Of a DNA stretch of 36,202 bases, positions 31,916 through 36,202 are shown piece by piece. The DNA comes from a virus: the IMG/VR virus record IMGVR_UViG_3300047157_000159, positions 1 through 36,202 of that record. One strand, written 5' to 3'. Below the pieces are notes generated by a model. That model saw nothing but the letters and a program-made list of their open reading frames with translations, was not told the DNA's origin and did not search any database. Numbering within the stretch: position 1 is the first letter of the stretch; every line of letters begins with the position of its first letter. The position numbers and the translations under genes are program-made.

Positions 31916-32812
31916 TCAGTTGGACACGCCAAAGCCGCCATCAGATTTAATGCGGCGCTTGAATCCTGTCCAGGTTTTTATGTTCTCCCTGTCATGCATC
32001 ACTTCCCATGCCAGATTAAACGCACTGAGCATTGACTCTTTAGCATCAGCGTGGCGACCAGTTGTCCCGCCTACCCCTGTCTCCTGTTGCGCCTGCCTTA
32101 GTTTCTGGCAGTAACCAACGGCCCAGCCTGCCGCAATATGCGGAGCGGGGTTATCAAGAGGGTCAGCTAGGTATCCAAACAGGTCAAGCGTTAGCTTGCT
32201 GTCATTCTGGTTCCACTGAAAGAAGATGTAATACAGCAGAGATACTGGCACAGCACTCTGGCATCCCTTGTAGCCTTTATTTATCAGCCCTTTATAGGAT
32301 TCCCATGTGGTCTTAATGTCCGGCTGGTGGTGTGCAACCCAATCAAAGATTGCACCATCCGACTCATTGAATGAGCCAGCGTGTGCGTATGGGTTGCCAG
32401 TACCCCGCATCTCCAGAGTCTTTTCATATCTCCACAACATCTTTGCGGTCACATTAAGAACCCCAGGATCGGGCCACTCTTGAATGACCATGATGTCTTT
32501 TAGGTCACGGGTCTTACCCTGATCTATAAACTGAAACATATCAGTCTCAATCCCTCGGCAGACCCAGATTCTCTGGGGCTTTTCGGATAGCTGAATGGCT
32601 TGGAGCCTGTGCTGTCCGTCAATCACCCTGCCTTTGGTATCGATCTTGATAGTCTCTCCCGTGTCCGGTTGCCAATTCCCTGCTTTCATGTCCTGCGCGT
32701 AGCGCCTTACAAAAGATTGGGTGGCCCCTCGGTTAACAAAGGATGCGGCTGTGTTTTCCAGCATCTCCCCTGCTTGCTTTGGGTTAATTGTTTCTGCTTT
32801 AAATGACAACAT
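31916..32812 (-). CDS. ParB/sulfiredoxin-superfamily protein
   Basis: This 298-residue protein contains TIKIDTKGRVIDGQHRLQAI, with DGQHR at residues 65-69, the signature of the ParB N-terminal (ParB/Srx nuclease-like) fold. The remaining 200 residues are helical, with conserved-looking aromatic segments, and lack an obvious ParB helix-turn-helix. Stand-alone phage proteins of this type are frequent and some related ones are NTP-dependent nucleases or DNA-modification associated; no partition partner (ParA) is present, so a plasmid-type partition role is unlikely. It is the last gene of the leftward right arm. Confidence 0.7.
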   Translation of the reverse strand: MLSFKAETINPKQAGEMLENTAASFVNRGATQSFVRRYAQDMKAGNWQPDTGETIKIDTKGRVIDGQHRLQAIQLSEKPQRIWVCRGIETDMFQFIDQGKTRDLKDIMVIQEWPDPGVLNVTAKMLWRYEKTLEMRGTGNPYAHAGSFNESDGAIFDWVAHHQPDIKTTWESYKGLINKGYKGCQSAVPVSLLYYIFFQWNQNDSKLTLDLFGYLADPLDNPAPHIAAGWAVGYCQKLRQAQQETGVGGTTGRHADAKESMLSAFNLAWEVMHDRENIKTWTGFKRRIKSDGGFGVSN

Positions 32813-32831
32813 AAAGTTGCTTCCTTATTGT

Positions 32832-32855
32832 GGCCTGTGGCTTTTGCCTGCGGCC
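32832..32855 (-). promoter_or_regulatory. Hairpin upstream of the ParB-like gene
   Basis: On the leftward strand GGCC-GCA-GGC-AAAA-GCC-ACA-GGCC folds into two short stems with a 3x3 internal loop and an A4 loop, 20 bases before the ATG. A second stem, CCTGC-AATG-GCAGG, lies just before it. Lacking T-runs, they are better seen as attenuation or message-stability elements between genes. Confidence 0.4.
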
Positions 32856-32905
32856 TGTTGCAACCAGAAGGTCGGTTGCCCACCGTCCCTGCCATTGCAG
32901 GAAAT

Positions 32906-33175
32906 TCATGCCATAGCCCTCAGTGTGTTGACCACCTGTGTTTTCCGCATCTCCTTTTCAGTATCTTTGAGCGCGTGGAATATGGAGCAGGCGGCATTGC
33001 GGTAGGCTTGGTAGCTGGCGTAATACCTAAGCGCATCTGATCTGTGCATCAACTGGATGTGGCTTACAGTGCTGAGGTTGCCAGCAGTCTCGCTTCTTCG
33101 TGCCATCCTGGCGTACTGCGCGGCTCTGTCTCGCAGTCTCTGCCTTGCATCTCTGAAGTGCTGAAGTGTGTCCAT
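32906..33175 (-). CDS. Unknown basic helical protein (89 aa)
   Basis: The second of two close ATGs (33175) is chosen because the GGAG is nine bases away; the first (33181) would be only three. The protein starts MDTLQHFRDARQRLRDRAAQ and is Arg-rich and helical, which could suit nucleic-acid or protein binding. No family is recognised. The leader contains a 13-base sequence shared with the ArdC gene. Confidence 0.6.
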   Translation of the reverse strand: MDTLQHFRDARQRLRDRAAQYARMARRSETAGNLSTVSHIQLMHRSDALRYYASYQAYRNAACSIFHALKDTEKEMRKTQVVNTLRAMA

Positions 33176-33184
33176 CTGCATCTA

Positions 33185-33246
33185 CTCCTTTCAAAAGTAT
33201 GTAACCCCAGCTAAACAAGGTGGGGGTGGATGCCCCGTTAGGGGCA
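33185..33246 (-). promoter_or_regulatory. Hairpin plus CTTTTGAAAGGAG leader
   Basis: On the leftward strand a perfect TGCCCC-TAAC-GGGGCA stem (33231-33246) lies at the end of the preceding gene, and CTTTTGAAAGGAG (33185-33197) follows, containing the ribosome binding site. The same 13 bases occur before the ArdC gene at 34770-34782, also downstream of a GC-rich stem. The pair looks like a repeated control module. Confidence 0.5.
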
Positions 33247-33252
33247 ATTGCG

Positions 33253-33465
33253 CTAGGCGTTGGCATAATCTTTTTGATCTGACTCGCCGTGTAAAAACTC
33301 TAGGTATTCGCAGGCATCATCGATGTCAGCAAAATCAACCTCCGCACCCTGATATTTGCAGGTGTCTAGGTCGTAGTCATAAAGCCCGTTGCCTACTGGG
33401 TGAATGGATGACTTGCCGAAATCAATATCGTCTGCGTCTACTTCTAGTATGATTTTAATTTTCAC
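33253..33465 (-). CDS. Unknown very acidic small protein (70 aa)
   Basis: The GTG start overlaps the upstream stop (GTGA) and a GAGGTG box precedes it. The protein is strongly acidic (VDADDIDFGKSS, DFADIDDACEYLEFLHGESD). Small acidic early phage proteins often mimic DNA or bind host enzymes; that is only a possibility here. No family is recognised. Confidence 0.6.
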   Translation of the reverse strand: MKIKIILEVDADDIDFGKSSIHPVGNGLYDYDLDTCKYQGAEVDFADIDDACEYLEFLHGESDQKDYANA

Positions 33466-33659
33466 AGTGTCACCTCGCTTTCATCTCGTCGTTGCTCGAG
33501 TGTCTCCGCCTCTCCGATAATCTTTTGGCGGCAGGTTTCGGTAATGTCGCAGGGCAGTAGCAAGGTGGGGAAACCACGCAACCAAAGTTGCGCGGTATAA
33601 ATTGCATCTGCTCGGTCATCTGCTGACAGGTCAGCCCACTGTCTGAAATTAATTTGCAT
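33462..33659 (-). CDS. Unknown small protein (65 aa)
   Basis: The open frame extends back to 33839, but the first part is the shadow of the zinc-ribbon gene. The ATG at 33659 has GAGGAG at eight bases and overlaps the upstream stop by 11 bases, the same overlap used elsewhere here. The product starts MQINFRQWADLSADDRADAI and is helical with a charged C-terminus. No family is recognised. Confidence 0.6.
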   Translation of the reverse strand: MQINFRQWADLSADDRADAIYTAQLWLRGFPTLLLPCDITETCRQKIIGEAETLEQRRDESEVTL

Positions 33660-33909
33660 CAGCAATCTCCTCGCAATCCATGCACCATCCTTCGTCGTTA
33701 ACGAAACCTGATTCCTGCCAGACTCCGCACTCGTCGCATTTCCTAACGTCATCATTAGTAACCGTGATGTGTTCCGCGTATCGGTATAGCTGGTCGGCGG
33801 GTATGCGGTGCTGGTCACGCCAGCACACATAAGAGTCATCGCTTTGCAGTGTCATCGCATCTCCGCATTGATCACACTTGACTAGCACAGTTCGGCTTAC
33901 GGTACTCAT
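33649..33909 (-). CDS. Small double zinc-ribbon protein (86 aa)
   Basis: Two metal-binding halves are visible: CDQCGDAMTL with C29 in DDSYVCW, and KCDECGVWQESG with WCMDCEE. A GGAGG box precedes the ATG, which overlaps the ArdC stop (ATGA). Small zinc-ribbon proteins of phage early regions often bind nucleic acid or host proteins; the specific role is unknown. Confidence 0.65.
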   Translation of the reverse strand: MSTVSRTVLVKCDQCGDAMTLQSDDSYVCWRDQHRIPADQLYRYAEHITVTNDDVRKCDECGVWQESGFVNDEGWCMDCEEIADAN

Positions 33910-34430
33910 GCCGCTACCCTCCTATCTTGGGTAACCTGCTCCCGACAATAATTAACCACCTTGGTAGCGAGGGTGCTGGCCTTGATGAATTTTTGACTGT
34001 CCTCTTTTAGCAGGCTAGCCCAGCTTGCTAGGTAACTGGCGTGGTGTTCGATGTCGTAGTCAATGCCATGCTCAGCACACAAAAAGACAGCGGACAATTC
34101 TGCGACCAGTTCCTCAAAGGCATATTCTTTAGAGCCGAAACGGTGCGTCATGTCACGGTCCAATCTTTTACTGTGACCGGTGCTGTGTGCCAGTTCGTGA
34201 AACATCGTAGACAGATAACCTTTAACCGTTTTGAATTGGCAAAGGTCAGGCATCGAAACCTCGTCGGTCAGTGGTCTATAACTTGGCTCGCCTTCCCGCA
34301 TCTTCACGCCCAGTGAAACCTGGAGTGCTGTAGCTGGTGACAGGTCGGCGCCATCGTGAACAAAGACAGGTTCTCGTATGTCCTCGATCCCGTGGAATTG
34401 CTCAATGTTGGCAGTGTTAGTAACCAGCAT
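33906..34430 (-). CDS. ardC: ArdC-like antirestriction protein, metalloprotease part (frame-broken)
   Basis: From an internal ATG the frame encodes MLVTNTANIEQFHGIED, then STMFHELAHSTGHSKRLDRD, a zinc metallopeptidase HExxH motif with the usual ArdC spacing, and FGSKEYAFEELVAELSAVFL, which supplies the distal acidic ligand. In-frame coding continues upstream to about 34510 as PIRKTLPIYFFKSAEEDKKT. It is the C-terminal two thirds of the gene begun at 34762. ArdC proteins protect incoming DNA from restriction. The frame break near 34510 may be a sequencing error. Confidence 0.85.
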   Translation of the reverse strand: MLVTNTANIEQFHGIEDIREPVFVHDGADLSPATALQVSLGVKMREGEPSYRPLTDEVSMPDLCQFKTVKGYLSTMFHELAHSTGHSKRLDRDMTHRFGSKEYAFEELVAELSAVFLCAEHGIDYDIEHHASYLASWASLLKEDSQKFIKASTLATKVVNYCREQVTQDRRVAA

Positions 34431-34762
34431 AAAGGGTGGTTTCTTCTCGCCGGTTTTCTTGTCCTCCTCGGCAGACTTAAAGAAATAGATTGGCAGGGTC
34501 TTGCGGATTGGTCGCCTTTCTCTCCCTTCATCTGCAGGCCCATCTTGAAGGCCCGAGACACTGAGATGAAACGGTTGGATGTATAGCCGTAATTCTCATT
34601 GTGCGCCCAGCAACTAACAGCGTTGCCGATGCCGTATTGATAATCTGTTAGGTGGTTGCAGGGCATCCCGCCTTTAGATACCCAGCCTTTAGACCATGGG
34701 GCAACGCCTTTTTCTATGGCGTCGAGAATTGGTTTAACTACTTGATCAGTTCGGTGTGTCAT
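34304..34762 (-). CDS. ardC: ArdC-like antirestriction protein, N-terminal DNA-binding part (frame-broken)
   Basis: The first 86 residues are a typical ArdC N-terminal domain: DAIEKGVAPWSKGW, KGGMPCNHLTDYQYGIGNAV, YTSNRFISVSRAFKMGLQMK. After KGEKGD the frame loses meaning. With one extra C at the CC matching 34510-34511 it would continue KGDPIRKTLPIYFFK into the metalloprotease part. ArdC N-domains bind single-stranded DNA. The leader carries CTTTTGAAAGGAG. It is likely expressed early, before host restriction acts on the entering genome. Confidence 0.85.
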   Translation of the reverse strand: MTHRTDQVVKPILDAIEKGVAPWSKGWVSKGGMPCNHLTDYQYGIGNAVSCWAHNENYGYTSNRFISVSRAFKMGLQMKGEKGDQSARPCQSISLSLPRRTRKPARRNHPLCWLLTLPTLSNSTGSRTYENLSLFTMAPTCHQLQHSRFHWA

Positions 34763-34769
34763 TTCGCAT

Positions 34770-34825
34770 CTCCTTTCAAAAGATGGTGTGATTTTTGGGC
34801 TTGGGTTCGGCGGGGTTTCCCCCGC
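34770..34825 (-). promoter_or_regulatory. Hairpin plus CTTTTGAAAGGAG leader before ArdC
   Basis: On the leftward strand GCGGGG-GAAA-CCCCGC (34810-34825) is a perfect 6-base stem with a GNRA loop, followed 27 bases later by CTTTTGAAAGGAG (34770-34782), identical to 33185-33197. It may mark an internal message 5' end, a processing site or a partial terminator between genes of the arm. Confidence 0.5.
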
Positions 34826-34848
34826 GTCCCCATCTACCCAACCACGGG

Positions 34849-35184
34849 CTAGTTAACTACTAGACTCCAAGCATCATGTATTTTCGTCATGATCTCGTTG
34901 TCGGTGAAGTCCACCACCAGTTCCTCGGGTTCTCCGCCTTGATCCATGCAGTAAAAGTAACCCCATTTAATTACCGCCATGTCGCTATCTGCTGTTTGTG
35001 ATCTGAGCGAAAGGATGCAGTCTCCTTGGCTCTCGAATGCCGCAACCAGTGAATCGACATCGTTTGACCATTCGTGAAGGTCGCAAGGCTCGCGATCTTC
35101 GTCAGCGCATGCCATCGAAAGTACAGGCAGATGGATGGGAGCCGACAAAGCCAGCTCCACCAGTGAACGAAATTCAGCACTCAT
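34849..35184 (-). CDS. Unknown acidic early protein (111 aa)
   Basis: A GGAGG box lies eight bases before the ATG, which overlaps the upstream stop (ATGA). The protein is acidic with five cysteines (including SMACADEDREPCDLHEW) and a C-terminal EELVVDFTDNEIMTKI. No family is recognised; position in the first leftward operon from the right end suggests an early host-takeover protein. Confidence 0.6.
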   Translation of the reverse strand: MSAEFRSLVELALSAPIHLPVLSMACADEDREPCDLHEWSNDVDSLVAAFESQGDCILSLRSQTADSDMAVIKWGYFYCMDQGGEPEELVVDFTDNEIMTKIHDAWSLVVN

Positions 35185-35396
35185 GATCGTACCTCCACAT
35201 GGTCGGCAATAAACTGCATAGCGGCGCTTGGTTTTTTATCCTCGACCGAGCTAACCATGTAGCCATCGTCTTGGGTCAGTAGCATTGCTACCTTCTTAGC
35301 TTCTTGCAGAGCGCAAACAGAGTCATAGTTAAAGAGGGTGATGTGAGCGACCGTAGAAGCCGCTCCGTCTGAAATACGAAAGGTGCGCTTGCTCAT
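35181..35396 (-). CDS. Unknown early protein (71 aa)
   Basis: GAGGAGG at seven bases and ATGA overlaps with both neighbours make this a well-supported gene. The translation (starts MSKRTFRISDGAASTVAHIT) has no recognisable domain, no signal peptide and no membrane span. Confidence 0.65.
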   Translation of the reverse strand: MSKRTFRISDGAASTVAHITLFNYDSVCALQEAKKVAMLLTQDDGYMVSSVEDKKPSAAMQFIADHVEVRS

Positions 35397-35602
35397 TGTT
35401 GCGCCTCCTCTTTGATTTTAAGCAGGGTCACAAGGCCCTCGATCCTGTCTTGCAGTGCGCTGATTGTAGTTTGCAGTTCTTGGATCTGCTCAATCGCATC
35501 AATGTAATCCTTGTTTAAATCTCGGATCTGCTCTTTGAGGTAGATGCGCTCTAGATGAGTGCCACCGTTTACGTTTTCCTTCATTCGGAATACTGCTGTC
35601 AT
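35393..35602 (-). CDS. Coiled-coil early protein (69 aa), first gene of the leftward right arm
   Basis: The ATG at 35602 has GGAG at seven bases; an in-frame ATG at 35641 lacks a site. Residues about 20-62 form a long heptad pattern (LKEQIRDLNKDYIDAIEQIQ, ELQTTISALQDRIEGLVTLL), so a dimeric or oligomeric coiled coil is likely. It is the promoter-proximal gene nearest the genome end, thus likely among the earliest expressed. No family is recognised. Confidence 0.65.
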   Translation of the reverse strand: MTAVFRMKENVNGGTHLERIYLKEQIRDLNKDYIDAIEQIQELQTTISALQDRIEGLVTLLKIKEEAQQ

Positions 35603-36023
35603 GATCTGTCTCCGTGGTTGGTTTAAATACGGGGCTTTCATCCCCCGCCGTACATTTGTGATTCTACTACTATGACGCTTAAAGGGGGGTATTTGTTCCC
35701 CTAAGATCTAGACTGATTCGCTATGTATAGACTACGCTCTTATATCATTTGGTTAGCACGATTTTTCTAACCCGACCCCTCCCTTGTCTAGCTGGTTTTG
35801 AATACAGACGGGATACAGGGTTCCCGTCGTGAGTCTCGGTATAACCCAGCCGAAGCACCCCTGTCATGGAGAGTGCAGTTTGCGACTCGTCGCCGCATCA
35901 TGCAGTTGCGATATGCGATTGATTACATTAGTAGGTTCCGAAGTGGAACGGTTAGTGACGGTACTCGTTCCTCGTTCTAGTGAGAGTTGACCGGCTAGGT
36001 GTCGTTAACTGTGCTGGGTGGCT
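35603..36023. other. Right-end region without a gene
   Basis: About 420 bases between the first leftward gene and the terminal repeat hold no convincing frame. It should contain the leftward early promoter; AT-rich segments near 35710-35770 are candidates but no clear -35/-10 pair stands out. A hairpin CTTA-AA-GGGG with CCCCTAAG (35679-35706) and GTTCC-GAAGT-GGAAC (near 35935-35949) are present. Confidence 0.55.
35874..35918. repeat. Short repeat cluster with palindromes near the right end
   Basis: TGCAGTTTGCGA (35874-35885) and TGCAGTTGCGA (35901-35911) differ by one base, and TGCGA occurs three times (35881, 35907, 35914). Between them lies GCGAC-TC-GTCGC (35882-35893). The cluster sits in the gene-free right end, where an operator, packaging site or replication origin could be. 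Confidence 0.4.
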
Positions 36024-36202
36024 GGCGTCGCCACTTCCTCTTCGGCGTACGTTGTGGGTCACTACGGGGTACTTAACCCTGCGGGTTGCGTCCTTTGTCC
36101 GTCCTCGGACTGAGTCCTGCGGTGAGCGACCTAGCCTGCGGGTTCGGTGTGGTGCTGATGACACCCCAGGGGGGGAGGGTGCGGTGGCCTCTAACTACGA
36201 AG
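36024..36202. repeat. Right copy of 179-bp terminal direct repeat
   Basis: Identical to bases 1-179. The window ends exactly at the end of this copy, which indicates that the sequence was cut at the repeat borders and that the genome is complete. Confidence 0.85.

Noticed and set aside
31916-32812. Plasmid-type partition by the ParB-like protein
   Set aside because: No ParA gene, no centromere-like repeats and no ParB-type DNA-binding domain are visible.
1-36202. CRISPR array, transposon or insertion sequence
   Set aside because: No regularly spaced repeats and no transposase-like gene or terminal inverted repeats were seen.

Overview
The window looks like one complete genome of a short-tailed (podovirus-type) double-stranded DNA bacteriophage. 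Bases 1-179 and 36024-36202 are identical, so this is either a direct terminal repeat of a linear T7-style genome or the overlap of a circular assembly. The host cannot be named. A lipobox-bearing lipoprotein, T7-like internal virion proteins and strong Shine-Dalgarno sequences suggest a Gram-negative bacterium. No integrase, RNA polymerase, DNA polymerase, primase or replicative helicase was recognised, so the phage probably relies on host transcription and replication machinery.

Layout. (1) 1-825 has no convincing gene; it holds the left terminal repeat, a candidate sigma70-like promoter and a 12-base direct repeat. (2) 826-27045 is a rightward packaging and virion module: small and large terminase, portal, two collagen-like proteins, two small proteins, scaffold, HK97-type capsid protein followed by a terminator, a fibre-like protein with three repeats, several unknowns, a lipoprotein, a 968-residue Asp/Gly-rich protein, gp11-like and gp12-like tail tube proteins, and a run of large internal (ejection) proteins. 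(3) 27037-29994 is a leftward module: helicase-loader-like protein, small DNA-binding-like protein, a phage protein with an RTYRQNRTLH motif, a NUMOD4/HNH homing endonuclease, a 41-residue membrane peptide, a PD-(D/E)XK-like nuclease and a NinG/HNH-like nuclease. (4) 30097-31824 is a short rightward module: possible strand-annealing protein, a protein with an SSB-like DIPF motif, a zinc-finger/HNH protein and a DUF4224-like protein. (5) 31916-35602 is a leftward module of small proteins, a ParB-superfamily protein and an ArdC-type antirestriction protein. (6) 35603-36202 has no gene.

Genes are packed tightly: most neighbours overlap as ATGA, GTGA, TAATG or by 11 bases, so translation is probably coupled.

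The main oddities are these. A second, diverged copy of the last codons of the capsid gene lies just after it, probably a recombination scar. Several genes are broken by apparent one-base shifts (22340 region, 28554, 28952, 34510), mostly in short homopolymers, which points first to sequencing indels or recent decay and only second to programmed frameshifting. A 150-base gap at 31475-31638 has nested complementary arms with a possible pseudoknot. A 13-base leader plus GC-rich hairpin recurs before two genes of the leftward right arm. No endolysin or classical holin-spanin set was recognised.
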